The notes below the pieces were generated by a model, which did not search any database, was not told where the DNA came from, and saw only the letters and a program-made list of their open reading frames with translations. From NCBI RefSeq assembly GCF_003003355.1, contig NZ_PVTQ01000001.1:186001-250000 (forward strand): 64,000 nt of DNA, written 5' to 3'. The position numbers and the translations under genes were made by a program. The DNA is from Donghicola tyrosinivorans (lineage in GTDB: Bacteria > Pseudomonadota > Alphaproteobacteria > Rhodobacterales > Rhodobacteraceae). This document shows, one piece after another, positions 42,700-51,736 of this stretch (position 1 is the stretch's first letter; every line of letters begins with the position of its first letter).

Positions 42700-44076
42700 T
42701 TACCGCGACAAGGCCTCAAGCACCCGTGCCCAAGAGCGCATGCCCTTGTGGAAGCTTTCCACATTATACTTCTCGTTGGGCGAATGGATGCGGTCGTCGT
42801 CTTGGGCAAAACCGATCAGCATGGCGTCCATACCAAGGATGTCCTTGAACAGACCCGCAATCGGGATCGATCCGCCCATACCCACAAATACCGCCTCGCG
42901 GTCCCACTCGTCAGACAGGGCCTGACGGGCGGCCTCGAACTCGGGACGGTTGATGTTCATGACCGAGGCCTTGGCTCCATCAATGTCATTGTCCCACTTG
43001 ATGCTCGCGTCCTGTGGCAAGCGTGCCTCGATATGCTTGCGCACAACGCTTCGCACGTGAACGGGGTCCATATCTCCCACCAGACGGCACGTGATTTTGC
43101 AGTGCGCCTCCGACGGGATCACGGTTTTGCTGCCCGCGCCATTATAGCCGCCCCACAGGCCGTTCACTTCCAGCGTAGGCCGCGCCCACTGTAGTTCCAG
43201 CGTGGAATAGCCCGCCTCGCCGTGGGCTTTGCTCATGCCGACGCTGCCCAGATAGTCGTCCTCGTCAAAGCCGCAGGTCTCCCACTGGCGCTTCAACTCG
43301 TCGGAAACCTCGTGGACACCTTCATAGAAACCTTCGACCGACACGCGGCCGGTCTCGTCATGAAGGGACGAGACGATAGCGGAAATCGCATGCAGCGGGT
43401 TCAGGGCGGTGCCGCCATAGTGACCCGAATGCAGATCCATCTTGGGGCCGATCAAGGTGAACTCTTCCTTCAGCATCCCGCGCAGCTGGCTGGCGATCGA
43501 GGGCACACCAGGGGCGACCATCGACGTGTCGCAAATCAGCGCGATATCCGCGCCAAGTTCTGCCGCGTTCTCTTTCATGAAGGGAATCAGTGAGGGGCTG
43601 CCGCTTTCTTCTTCGCCCTCAAAGAAGAATGTGATGCGGCAGGGCAGGGTGCCATGCACCGATTTCCACGCGCGGCAGGCTTCGACAAAGGTCATAAGCT
43701 GGCCTTTATCGTCCGATGCGCCACGGCCACGGATCACTTTGACGCCGTCCGCATCCTCGATTGCTGGATCGAAGGGATCGCGGTGCCACAGGTTCAGCGG
43801 GTCGACGGGCTGCACATCATAGTGGCCGTAGAACAGTACATGAGGGCCGTCGCCCTCTACGTGGCCGACAACCATCGGATGGCCGGGTGTTTGGCGTTTT
43901 TCTGCATTTATCCCAAAGCTTTTAAGGTCTGCGACCAGCCAGTCGGCGGCGTCCTGACAGTTTTGGGCATAGGCGGGATCGGTGGAAATCGACTGGATGC
44001 GCAGCAGGTCCATCAGGCGCTCCAGCGCCCCATCAAGGTCCTGATCGATCTTTTCCAGTACGGATGACAGAGACAT
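42700..44076 (-). CDS. M20 family dipeptidase (carnosinase/CNDP-like)
   Basis: 458 residues. Di-zinc cytosolic dipeptidase. Metal and catalytic residues: YGHYDVQPVDP (about 85-95), GRGASDDKGQ (about 117-126, bridging Asp), FEGEEESGSPSL (catalytic Glu pair), DTSM, and a dimer-domain DLHSGHYGG. ATG 44076 follows GGAGGT, the best ribosome site; a longer frame to 44154 lacks one. Divergent from hemA, with an FNR box between. Confidence 0.92.
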   Translation of the reverse strand: MSLSSVLEKIDQDLDGALERLMDLLRIQSISTDPAYAQNCQDAADWLVADLKSFGINAEKRQTPGHPMVVGHVEGDGPHVLFYGHYDVQPVDPLNLWHRDPFDPAIEDADGVKVIRGRGASDDKGQLMTFVEACRAWKSVHGTLPCRITFFFEGEEESGSPSLIPFMKENAAELGADIALICDTSMVAPGVPSIASQLRGMLKEEFTLIGPKMDLHSGHYGGTALNPLHAISAIVSSLHDETGRVSVEGFYEGVHEVSDELKRQWETCGFDEDDYLGSVGMSKAHGEAGYSTLELQWARPTLEVNGLWGGYNGAGSKTVIPSEAHCKITCRLVGDMDPVHVRSVVRKHIEARLPQDASIKWDNDIDGAKASVMNINRPEFEAARQALSDEWDREAVFVGMGGSIPIAGLFKDILGMDAMLIGFAQDDDRIHSPNEKYNVESFHKGMRSWARVLEALSR

Positions 44077-44140
44077 CTTTACCTCCAGAATTGTCTGCCG
44101 CGACCCTAACAGGGGTCTAAGCGAAGTCCAGTCGCTGCCG

Positions 44141-44154
44141 TTGACACAGATCAA
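44141..44154. promoter_or_regulatory. FNR/FnrL-type box upstream of hemA
   Basis: TTGACACAGATCAA, one base off TTGAT-N4-ATCAA, centred about 144 bp before the hemA start. FnrL is known to activate hemA under low oxygen in Rhodobacter sphaeroides, which makes this site credible. It could also act on the divergent dipeptidase. Confidence 0.65.
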
Positions 44155-44291
44155 AGTCTAATAGGTGCGGCACCTTGTAGCCTGTTGCCTACGCGAACAG
44201 TAACCTATATCCGTTCTAAATTAGCGGTAGGCCCAGGTAGGCACGCCCCTTGCTTGAACGGTATAGGGACGACCAGACATAGGAGAGACCG

Positions 44292-45515
44292 GTGGAATAC
44301 ACCCAGCAGCTCGATACAGCTTTGAACCGTCTGCATGAAGAAGGCCGCTATAGGACCTTTATCGATATCGAGCGTCGGAAAGGTAATTTCCCCCACGCGG
44401 TATGGCGTAAGCCCGACGGCACCGAACAGCAAATCACTGTGTGGTGTGGCAACGATTACCTCGGCATGGGTCAGCACCCTGTCGTTTTGGCCGCTATGCA
44501 CGAAGCTCTGGACGCCACTGGCGCGGGCTCGGGCGGCACCCGCAATATCTCGGGCACCACGGTCTATCACAACCGTCTTGAGGCCGAACTGGCCGATCTG
44601 CACCAGAAAGAGGCAGCGCTGCTGTTCACCAGCGCATACATCGCGAATGACGCGACCCTTTCGACCTTGCCCAAGCTATTCCCCGGTCTGATCATCTATT
44701 CCGATGAGCTGAACCACGCCTCGATGATCGAAGGCATCCGCCGCAACGGTGGCGCCAAGCGCGTGTTCCGTCACAACGACGTGCAGCACCTGCGCGAGCT
44801 GATGGCCGCCGATGATCCCAAAGCCCCCAAGTTGGTGGCCTTTGAATCGGTCTATTCGATGGACGGTGATTTCGGCCCGCTGGCCGAGTTGTGCGATGCT
44901 GCCGAAGAATTCGGTGCACTGACCTATCTGGACGAAGTACACGCTGTCGGCATGTACGGTCCCCGCGGTGGCGGCGTTTCCGAGCGTGACCACCTGACCC
45001 ATCGTATGGACATCATCAACGGCACTCTGGGCAAAGCCTTCGGTGTGCATGGGGGCTATATCGCCGCCAGCGCCAAGATGTGTGATGCAATCCGTTCTTA
45101 CGCTCCGGGATTTATTTTCACCACCTCGCTGCCTCCGGTTGTGGCGGCAGGGGCGGCGGCCAGCATTGCCCATCTGAAAGCGGATGCAACCATTCGCGAA
45201 CAGCATCAGACACAGGCAAAGATCCTGAAAACCCGCCTGAAGGGCATGGGTCTGCCGCTGATCGACCATGGCAGCCACATTGTTCCCGTCCACGTGGGCA
45301 ATCCGGTGAAATGCAAGATGCTGTCCGATATGCTGCTGGAAAAGCACGGCATTTACGTGCAGCCGATCAACTTCCCGACCGTGCCCCGCGGCACCGAGCG
45401 TCTGCGCTTCACCCCGTCGCCGGTACACGGCCCGCGCGAGATGGACGCGTTGGTTCGCGCTATGGATGATCTGTGGTCACACTGTGCGCTAAATCGTGCC
45501 GAAATGAGCGCCTGA
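44292..45515 (+). CDS. hemA: 5-aminolevulinate synthase
   Basis: 407 residues. PLP enzyme condensing glycine and succinyl-CoA to 5-aminolevulinate, the first step of heme and bacteriochlorophyll synthesis by the Shemin pathway of alphaproteobacteria. Landmarks: [13 protein letters not shown] (about 55-67), [12 protein letters not shown] (cofactor Asp about 215) and [14 protein letters not shown] (Schiff-base Lys about 245). GTG start 44292 after AGGAGA. The upstream FNR box suggests oxygen control. Confidence 0.97.
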   Translation: MEYTQQLDTALNRLHEEGRYRTFIDIERRKGNFPHAVWRKPDGTEQQITVWCGNDYLGMGQHPVVLAAMHEALDATGAGSGGTRNISGTTVYHNRLEAELADLHQKEAALLFTSAYIANDATLSTLPKLFPGLIIYSDELNHASMIEGIRRNGGAKRVFRHNDVQHLRELMAADDPKAPKLVAFESVYSMDGDFGPLAELCDAAEEFGALTYLDEVHAVGMYGPRGGGVSERDHLTHRMDIINGTLGKAFGVHGGYIAASAKMCDAIRSYAPGFIFTTSLPPVVAAGAAASIAHLKADATIREQHQTQAKILKTRLKGMGLPLIDHGSHIVPVHVGNPVKCKMLSDMLLEKHGIYVQPINFPTVPRGTERLRFTPSPVHGPREMDALVRAMDDLWSHCALNRAEMSA

Positions 45516-45575
45516 GGCGTAGAATCACAAGATCGCGATAGCACTGTGTTATAATTGCCCTATTAAGTAGGTACT

Positions 45576-45599
45576 TCGATTCGCCAAAAGGCGAGTCGA
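45576..45599 (+). terminator. hairpin between hemA and rodZ
   Basis: TCGATTCGCC (45576-45585), AAAA loop, GGCGAGTCGA (45590-45599), one wobble pair. It sits just before the first rodZ ATG and has no T-run, so it may be a terminator, or may argue for the later rodZ start at 45632. Confidence 0.45.
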
Positions 45600-45604
45600 G
45601 TGCC

Positions 45605-46852
45605 ATGTTGGGGCGGTTACAGGGCAGTTTGATGGGTATCCTTAGAAAAACCCGTAAAGAGGACGTTGACGTGGTCGAAGGCCCTAAGGGCTTTGACGAT
45701 TACGATCTGCGCCTTGGTGATATGCTACGAGGCGAGCGTGCGACCCTCGGCAAATCCCTATTGGATGTGCAGCGAGAGCTGCGCATCAAAGCGTCCTATA
45801 TCGCTGCAATTGAAAATTGCGACCCGACCGTATTTGACACGCCCGGGTTCATCGCCGGATACGTGCGTTCCTACGCGCGCTATCTGAACTTGGATCCTGA
45901 CGCGATTTTTAGACATTTTTGCGTGGAGAGCGGATTTTCGACCGCTCATGGCATGGCGCCCGAGGCTTCTTCACTGAAGACCCGCTCTGCCCCACAACCG
46001 AAAACACGTGCTATGAACACAGACCCTTTGCTTGCCTCCGGGACCCCGTTTGTCCCCGGACGCGAAAGCTTCTTTGCCGGGATCGAGCCCGGGGCGATCG
46101 GCTCGTCCGTTGCCCTGCTGGCGGTGATCGGCATGCTTGGTTTTGGCGGCTGGACCGTCTTCAACGAGATTCAGCGAGTGCAGCTATCGCCCGTCGAACA
46201 GACGCCGGTGCTGGTGTCCGATCTGGATCCCCTGAACAATCCGGCGACCGAGACCATCACCTCGGCTGACGCAGCCGGTGTGTTTAACCCGCCCGCCGAA
46301 GCGCTGGACCGCCTCTACCGTCCCGAGGCACTGGATGTGCCCGTTCTGGTGGCCCGCGATGCACCTATCGCGACGCTGGACCCCTCGACCGTGGGCCGCT
46401 TCGCCAAGCCGGAACTGCCCCAGATGGTGGCCTCAGCTGCGCCCGTCGTGGATACGCTGCCCGCTGGTGCGCCTGCGACCCCGCAGGTTGTGGCCGATGG
46501 CCCGCCCAAACTGGCTGTGGTCGCTGTGCGTCCCGCATGGGTGCGCGTCAGCGCGGTTGATGGCTCGGTCATCTACGAAGGCATCATGAACGGCGGCGAA
46601 ACCTTCGAGGTTCCGCAAACCGAAGAGGCGCCGGTGATCCGCGTTGGCGAATCCGGTGCAGTCTATTTCGACATCAACGGCACCCACCATGGCCCCGTGG
46701 GCGCACGCGGTGTTGTGACCAAGAATCTGGCTCTGGATGCTCAGTCCTTGTCGGAAACCTATTCGGTTGCCAATCTGGAAGACGACACCGATCTGGCCCG
46801 TATCGTGGCCGAAGCCTCGCAGGTGCTGGCACCCGAGGCGATGCCGGAATAA
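45605..46852 (+). CDS. rodZ: RodZ-like helix-turn-helix and DUF4115 membrane protein
   Basis: 415 residues. N-terminal Xre-like helix-turn-helix (YDLRLGDMLRGERATLGKSL to about 110), Pro/Ala-rich linker, single membrane segment (about 165-182, SSVALLAVIGMLGFGGW), periplasmic disordered part and C-terminal DUF4115 domain (RPAWVRVSAVDGSVIYEGIM, about 300-375). RodZ links MreB filaments to the cell-wall synthesis machinery and keeps rod shape. A TATAAT at 45550-45555 may be its -10. The start could instead be ATG 45632. ispG follows, a widespread pairing. Confidence 0.88.
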   Translation: MLGRLQGSLMGILRKTRKEDVDVVEGPKGFDDYDLRLGDMLRGERATLGKSLLDVQRELRIKASYIAAIENCDPTVFDTPGFIAGYVRSYARYLNLDPDAIFRHFCVESGFSTAHGMAPEASSLKTRSAPQPKTRAMNTDPLLASGTPFVPGRESFFAGIEPGAIGSSVALLAVIGMLGFGGWTVFNEIQRVQLSPVEQTPVLVSDLDPLNNPATETITSADAAGVFNPPAEALDRLYRPEALDVPVLVARDAPIATLDPSTVGRFAKPELPQMVASAAPVVDTLPAGAPATPQVVADGPPKLAVVAVRPAWVRVSAVDGSVIYEGIMNGGETFEVPQTEEAPVIRVGESGAVYFDINGTHHGPVGARGVVTKNLALDAQSLSETYSVANLEDDTDLARIVAEASQVLAPEAMPE

Positions 46853-46881
46853 CGGCACAGCTGATCTATGAAGTTTTTGTA

Positions 46882-46915
46882 CGAAGGCCGCGGGTGATTG
46901 CACCTGCGGCCTTCG
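46882..46915 (+). terminator. long hairpin between rodZ and ispG
   Basis: CGAAGGCCGC (46882-46891) pairs perfectly with GCGGCCTTCG (46906-46915), extended inward by GGTG/CACC with a 4-nt loop. No T-run follows on the + strand; it may attenuate or stabilise the message. Confidence 0.6.
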
Positions 46916-46961
46916 GCGCTTATCTGATGGTGAAATGTCCGAACTACGGAGACCGCGTTCC

Positions 46962-48089
46962 ATGTCCCTGAACCACGTCCGCCCTTGGCGCAACATCTAC
47001 CGCCGCAAGAGCCGCCAGATCATGGTGGGCAATGTCCCCGTCGGCGGGGACGCGCCGATCTCGGTCCAGACCATGACCAACACGGTGACGACGGACATCA
47101 AAGGCACCATCGGGCAGGTTCTGGCCGCCGCGGAAGCGGGCGCGGATATCGTACGCATCTCGGTCCCCGACCGCGAAAGCGCCATCGCCCTGAAAGAGAT
47201 CGTCAAGGAAAGCCCTGTTCCAATCGTGGCGGACATCCATTTCCACTACAAACGCGGGATCGAAGCTGCCGAGGCAGGCGCGGCCTGCCTCCGGATCAAC
47301 CCGGGCAACATCGGCGATGAAAGCCGCGTTAAAGAGGTCATCAAGGCCGCGCGCGATCATAATTGCTCGATCCGGATCGGGGTGAATGCAGGTAGCTTGG
47401 AAAAGCATCTGCTAGAGAAATACGGCGAGCCTTGCCCTGACGCGATGGTCGAAAGCGGGCTGGAGCATATCCGCATCCTGCAGGACAACGACTTTCACGA
47501 ATTCAAGATCAGCGTGAAGGCCAGCGACGTCTTCCTTGCCGCCGCCGCCTATCAGGGGATCGCCGAGGCCACCGACGCGCCGATCCATCTGGGCATCACC
47601 GAAGCGGGCGGCCTGATGTCGGGCACCATCAAATCGGCCATCGGCCTTGGCAACCTGCTGTGGATGGGCATTGGCGACACGATCCGCGTCAGCCTCTCGG
47701 CCGATCCGGTGGAAGAGGTGAAAGTAGGCTATGAGATCCTGAAATCCCTCGGCCTGCGTCATCGCGGCGTGAACATCATCAGCTGCCCCAGCTGTGCCCG
47801 TCAGGGCTTTGATGTCATCAAGACTGTCGAGACGCTGGAAAAGCGCCTTGAGCACATCAAAACACCCATGAGCCTTTCGATCATCGGCTGCGTCGTCAAC
47901 GGTCCCGGTGAGGCGCTGATGACCGACGTTGGCTTTACCGGCGGCGGCGCTGGTAGCGGCATGGTTTATCTGGCCGGTCAGCAAAGTCATAAGATGTCGA
48001 ATGACCAGATGGTCGATCACATCGTTGAGCAAGTCGAAAAGCGTGCCGCCGAGATTGATGCGGCTGCGGCGTCCGAGGCGGCCGAGTAA
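46962..48089 (+). CDS. ispG: 4-hydroxy-3-methylbut-2-enyl diphosphate synthase (GcpE)
   Basis: 375 residues, two-domain bacterial form. [4Fe-4S] enzyme converting MEcPP to HMBPP in the non-mevalonate isoprenoid pathway. TIM-barrel part ([40 protein letters not shown]) and cluster-binding cysteines in [11 protein letters not shown] and [12 protein letters not shown] 46962 with GGAG at 46948-46951; a longer frame from 46935 adds an unconserved stretch. Ends with an Ala/Glu-rich tail. Confidence 0.96.
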   Translation: MSLNHVRPWRNIYRRKSRQIMVGNVPVGGDAPISVQTMTNTVTTDIKGTIGQVLAAAEAGADIVRISVPDRESAIALKEIVKESPVPIVADIHFHYKRGIEAAEAGAACLRINPGNIGDESRVKEVIKAARDHNCSIRIGVNAGSLEKHLLEKYGEPCPDAMVESGLEHIRILQDNDFHEFKISVKASDVFLAAAAYQGIAEATDAPIHLGITEAGGLMSGTIKSAIGLGNLLWMGIGDTIRVSLSADPVEEVKVGYEILKSLGLRHRGVNIISCPSCARQGFDVIKTVETLEKRLEHIKTPMSLSIIGCVVNGPGEALMTDVGFTGGGAGSGMVYLAGQQSHKMSNDQMVDHIVEQVEKRAAEIDAAAASEAAE

Positions 48090-48123
48090 GGGGAGACCTG
48101 CTTTTTTGTCTGCGGTGGGAAGT

Positions 48124-48145
48124 GAGTATTTAGGCGATAAAGAAG
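48124..48145 (+). repeat. GAGTATTT 3'-end element, copy 6
   Basis: GAGTATTT, AGGCGATA, AAGAAG; 34 bp after the ispG stop. With copy 7 it makes a hairpin with only two bases between the 22-nt arms. Confidence 0.7.
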
Positions 48146-48147
48146 GG

Positions 48148-48169
48148 CTTCTTCTTGACCCAAATACTC
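48148..48169 (-). repeat. GAGTATTT 3'-end element, copy 7
   Basis: On the minus strand GAGTATTT, GGGTCAAG, AAGAAG; forms the second arm of the ispG-distal hairpin. Confidence 0.7.
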
Positions 48170-48265
48170 GAAAACCCGCGTGCAAAAGGCGATGGCGCAG
48201 AACGCAGCAGCATTGCTGGACACATGAGTCCGCATCCGTATCGCGCAGGCCGTGATGTTGTGAAT

Positions 48266-48287
48266 GAGTATTTATATCAAGAAGAAG
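48266..48287 (+). repeat. GAGTATTT 3'-end element, copy 8
   Basis: GAGTATTT, ATATCAAG, AAGAAG. On the minus strand it is the T-rich tail (TTCTTCTTG) of the dsbA terminator. Confidence 0.7.
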
Positions 48288-48312
48288 GCCAGTGCCGGTG
48301 AGGGCGCTGGCC
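48287..48312 (-). terminator. terminator of the M48-dsbA operon
   Basis: GGCCAGTGCC (48287-48296) with GGCGCTGGCC (48303-48312), one wobble pair, six-base loop; on the minus strand followed by TTCTTCTT. Confidence 0.75.
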
Positions 48313-48341
48313 TTTGTCTTTTGCTAATCAGGTGACTTGGC

Positions 48342-49094
48342 TCAGTCGGCGCGGATCTCTGCGGCGATTTCTTGCATCGCGGCAAGCGGCACGTAGCCGC
48401 GCAGCAGTTGTTCGTCCATCACGAAGGTGGGTGTTCCGCTGATTTGCAGTGTGCCTGCCAGCGTGCGGGTATCCTGCAGCACTTTGTTGATCTCGGGGGC
48501 GTTCATCCCCGCGATCACCGCGTCTGCGTCAACGCCAAGGCCTTCGGCGATGCGGCGCAGGGCGGGTTCTTCGAAAGAGCCTTGGTAAGTGATGAGCGCG
48601 TCATGGGCGTTTTTATAGGCGTCATCGCCGCCCACTTTTCGGACCGAGAGGGCAAAGCGCGAGGCGGTGACCGAGTCTTCTCCGAGGATCGGGAACTCCT
48701 TCACGATAAAGCGGATGTTGCCATCTGTCTCGATCAGCTGGTCCACCTCGGCAGCGGCTTTCCGGCAGTAGCCGCAGCGGTAGTCCAGAAATTCGACCAG
48801 AGTAATATCACCGTCGAGATTGCCACCGACCCAGCTGTAGCCGTCGTTGAAGATGGCGTCCGCGTTGCTTTGGACCAGATCACGGTCGGTTGCGGCCTCA
48901 TTTGCTTGCTGGCGCTGTTCCAGAACAGCAACCGCTTCCATGATGATGTCGGGGTTGTCCAGCAGGTAGGCGCGGACTTCGGCGCGGAAGGCTTCGCGCT
49001 GCGCATCGGTGAGGTTCGATAGGTCGGTTTCGGCAACAACAGGCGCAGTCAGGGCAAGCGTCAGGGCACTGGCAGAGATCAGGTGGCGAAGCAT
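48342..49094 (-). CDS. DsbA-like periplasmic thiol-disulfide oxidoreductase
   Basis: 250 residues. Signal peptide about 1-21 (MLRHLISASALTLALTAPVVA), then an N-terminal helical region (SNLTDAQREAFRAEVRAYLL) and a thioredoxin domain with active site DYRCGYCRKA (about 102-111) and cis-Pro SGTPTFVM. This Com1/DsbA-like type (DSBA family PF01323) forms or shuffles disulfides in exported proteins. ATG 49094 with AAAGGA upstream; an ATG at 49112 overlaps the M48 gene stop (ATGA) and is a real alternative. Confidence 0.9.
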   Translation of the reverse strand: MLRHLISASALTLALTAPVVAETDLSNLTDAQREAFRAEVRAYLLDNPDIIMEAVAVLEQRQQANEAATDRDLVQSNADAIFNDGYSWVGGNLDGDITLVEFLDYRCGYCRKAAAEVDQLIETDGNIRFIVKEFPILGEDSVTASRFALSVRKVGGDDAYKNAHDALITYQGSFEEPALRRIAEGLGVDADAVIAGMNAPEINKVLQDTRTLAGTLQISGTPTFVMDEQLLRGYVPLAAMQEIAAEIRAD

Positions 49095-49108
49095 CAGGTG
49101 GCGTCCTT

Positions 49109-50440
49109 TCATTTCGGCGCGGCTTTAGCAGCAGTCAACACATCTTGGGCTCTTTGCCAAGGGGAAGAGCCCCTGGCTAAAAGCCCGCTGGCCCTGTTTG
49201 CGTGGATGGCCGCGTCTTGCAGGCGGCCAGACAGGGCATAACGTTCGGCGGTGGCAAGCGAGGCCAGGCCGGGTTGGCCGACCCGTGCATAAGCCTGCCC
49301 CAGATCGCGCAGGATGCGAGCGTCGGCGCTGTCGCGACTGCGGGCCCGTTCCAGCACCTCTTGGGCTTTGCGGTCATATTGCGCCTGACCCAGCGCCAGT
49401 AGGGCGCGGCCATAGCCACCAAGGATCAGTGCGTTGTTGGGGGCCAGTGAGACTGCTTTGCCATAGGCATTCGCAGCGGCGGCAAAGTTGCGGCTTTCCA
49501 GCAGGATCTGGCCACGAAGTTCATGCACGAAAGGATCATCGGGGCGCAAGGCGATCAGTTTGTCGATCGTGGCAATCGCCTTTTTCGGGTCCGGCTTGCG
49601 GTGGTGGGCCACGGCTTCGCGCATGAGGCGGATGTCCTCGGTCGCGCTGGATTTGGCGCGGCGCAGGGTCCAGCTGGGGGCGCGGGTGAAGGCGGTCAGT
49701 TTGCCTTGGGCGCGGGCGAAGAAATAGTTGGCGGTTGTCGGGTCGGTCTTAGGCCGGTCTGCGTAAGCGGCGGCATAGCCATCCAGCGCCCGCTGGCGGT
49801 CTCGGGTCAAGGGGTGCGTGCGTGCGTAGGGGTCTTGGTTGCTGACGCTCAGGGCCTCTTGTCCGCGAAAGATGTCTAGCACTTCGGATGCGGCGGCAGG
49901 GTCCACACCGGCCGAGACCAGATAGCGGACGCCGGACTGATCGGCGCTGCTTTCCTCGGCGCGGGTGTGGGAAAAGAGGACACGCTGTGCGCTGGATTGG
50001 GTGCCCACGGCCAGACCTGCGGCGGCGCTGCCTGCGCCCGATGCGGCGGCGGCCACGGCCAGCGCAACCCCAAGCCCCGCAGCGGTGCGGGCGGTGCGCA
50101 GGTTGCCAAGGCGGCGGGCCATGTGGCCGTTGGCGATATGGGCGGCCTCGTGGGCAATCACGGATTGTAGCTGCGCGGCACTGTCGAGGCGGGCCAGTAG
50201 GCCTGCGTGGATAAAGATGTGGTTCGCGTCCACGACAAAAGCGTTCAGGCTTTGATCATCCACCAGCAGGATTTGCACCCGTGACGGGCTAAGGCCTGCG
50301 GCGTTCAGGACAGGGGTGCCCAGTTGGGTCAGGGCGTGCTCGATATCGGGATCGCGAAGCAAGCCCACGGCCCGTGCGGGCAGGCTGGCACAGATCGACA
50401 GGATCACCGATAGCATGACCAGTCGGGCGGCATGGCGCAT
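49109..50440 (-). CDS. periplasmic M48 family metalloprotease with TPR region (BepA-like)
   Basis: 443 residues. Signal peptide about 1-25. Zinc protease motif HEAAH (about 98-102, in SVIAHEAAHIANGHM) with the distant Glu ligand in EESSADQ, then a TPR-rich C-terminal half (about 270-440, e.g. YGKAVSLAPNNALILGGYGR). BepA-like proteases check outer-membrane protein and LPS-transport assembly. It is followed directly by the DsbA-like gene, suggesting a shared envelope quality-control operon. ATG 50440 after AAAGGAA. Confidence 0.9.
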   Translation of the reverse strand: MRHAARLVMLSVILSICASLPARAVGLLRDPDIEHALTQLGTPVLNAAGLSPSRVQILLVDDQSLNAFVVDANHIFIHAGLLARLDSAAQLQSVIAHEAAHIANGHMARRLGNLRTARTAAGLGVALAVAAAASGAGSAAAGLAVGTQSSAQRVLFSHTRAEESSADQSGVRYLVSAGVDPAAASEVLDIFRGQEALSVSNQDPYARTHPLTRDRQRALDGYAAAYADRPKTDPTTANYFFARAQGKLTAFTRAPSWTLRRAKSSATEDIRLMREAVAHHRKPDPKKAIATIDKLIALRPDDPFVHELRGQILLESRNFAAAANAYGKAVSLAPNNALILGGYGRALLALGQAQYDRKAQEVLERARSRDSADARILRDLGQAYARVGQPGLASLATAERYALSGRLQDAAIHANRASGLLARGSSPWQRAQDVLTAAKAAPK

Positions 50441-50494
50441 TGACGTTCCTTTCAACGCCTGAAAAGACTTGGGCCTCACCCTAGAGAGGTCCCT

Positions 50495-51643
50495 ATGCGT
50501 AATTCAACCCGAAGCGATGTCGATCCCTTTATCGTGATGGATGTGATGGAGGCCGCCCGCAAAGCCGAAGAGGCGGGGCGCCATATCATCCACATGGAGG
50601 TTGGCCAGCCTAGCACCGCAGCGCCTGAAGGTGCCCGCACGGCTCTGAGTGCGGCCATGGAGAGCGGCAGCTTGGGCTACACTGTGGCTTTGGGGTTGCC
50701 TGCTCTTCGTGCCCGCATCGCCAAGCTTTATATGGATTGGTATGGGGTTGATCTGGACCCTGCGCGGGTGGTGATCACCTCGGGGTCATCAGCGGGGTTC
50801 TTGTTGGCGTTCACCGCTCTTTTTGATGCGGGTGACAAGGTGGGGATCGGTGCGCCGGGCTATCCCAGCTATCGCCAGATCCTGAAAGCCATGAGCTGTC
50901 AGCCTGTTATGCTGGAGACTGCGCCTGAAAACCGCTACCAGCCGGTGCCGTCCGATTTCACGGGCAAGGGGCTGGCGGGTTTGATGGTGGCCTCGCCCGC
51001 GAACCCATCGGGGACGATGCTGGGGAAAGAGGCGCTGGCCGACCTGATCCATGCGGCGCAGGCTGAAGATATCGCCTTTATCAGCGATGAGATTTATCAC
51101 GGCATCGAATATGACGCCAAAGCGGTCACAGCGCTGGAGATCAGCGACGATGTCTATGTGATCAACAGCTTTTCCAAGTATTTCAGCATGACCGGCTGGC
51201 GGATTGGCTGGATGGTGGTGCCGCCTGATCACGTGCGCCGGATTGAACGTCTTGCCCAGAACATGTTCATCTGCGCCCCCCATGCCAGTCAGGTGGCTGC
51301 CCTTGGCGCGCTGGATTGCGAAGAAGAGCTACAGGCAAACTTGCAGGTCTACACCGAGAACCGCCGCCTTCTGATGGAGGGCTTGCCGAAGGCGGGCTTT
51401 GACAAGATCGCACCGCCGGACGGGGCCTTCTATATCTATGCCGATGTCAGCGACATCACCGATGACAGCCTCGCTTTCGCCGCTGAAATCCTAGAAAAAG
51501 CTGGGGTCGCTGTCACACCCGGTCTGGATTTTGACCCCGAGCGGGGCGGCCATTTCATCCGCTTTTCCTATGCCCGCTCGACCGAAGATATGGTCGAAGG
51601 GCTGGCCCGTCTGACCGCCTTTATGGCTGCGCGTCAGGGCTAA
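50495..51643 (+). CDS. pyridoxal phosphate-dependent aminotransferase (class I/II)
   Basis: 382 residues, fold-type I. Landmarks: GQPSTAAPEGARTAL (about 33-47), ASPANPSGTM (about 165-174), FISDEIYHGIEY (cofactor Asp/Tyr) and SFSKYFSMTGWRIGWM with Schiff-base Lys about 230. Typical of the aspartate/alanine aminotransferase Igamma group; the substrate is undetermined. ATG 50495 lies 54 bp from the divergent M48 gene. The TAA stop runs into an AAATACCTC, a degenerate version of the 3'-end element core. Confidence 0.92.
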   Translation: MRNSTRSDVDPFIVMDVMEAARKAEEAGRHIIHMEVGQPSTAAPEGARTALSAAMESGSLGYTVALGLPALRARIAKLYMDWYGVDLDPARVVITSGSSAGFLLAFTALFDAGDKVGIGAPGYPSYRQILKAMSCQPVMLETAPENRYQPVPSDFTGKGLAGLMVASPANPSGTMLGKEALADLIHAAQAEDIAFISDEIYHGIEYDAKAVTALEISDDVYVINSFSKYFSMTGWRIGWMVVPPDHVRRIERLAQNMFICAPHASQVAALGALDCEEELQANLQVYTENRRLLMEGLPKAGFDKIAPPDGAFYIYADVSDITDDSLAFAAEILEKAGVAVTPGLDFDPERGGHFIRFSYARSTEDMVEGLARLTAFMAARQG

Positions 51644-51736
51644 ATACCTCTAAGGAAAAAGTGACCAAGACTTGCTTTTCCCGACAGCCCGCGCCGTGTA
51701 GACTGCCGCAAAATAAATCGGTCAGAGGCCGGGCAG

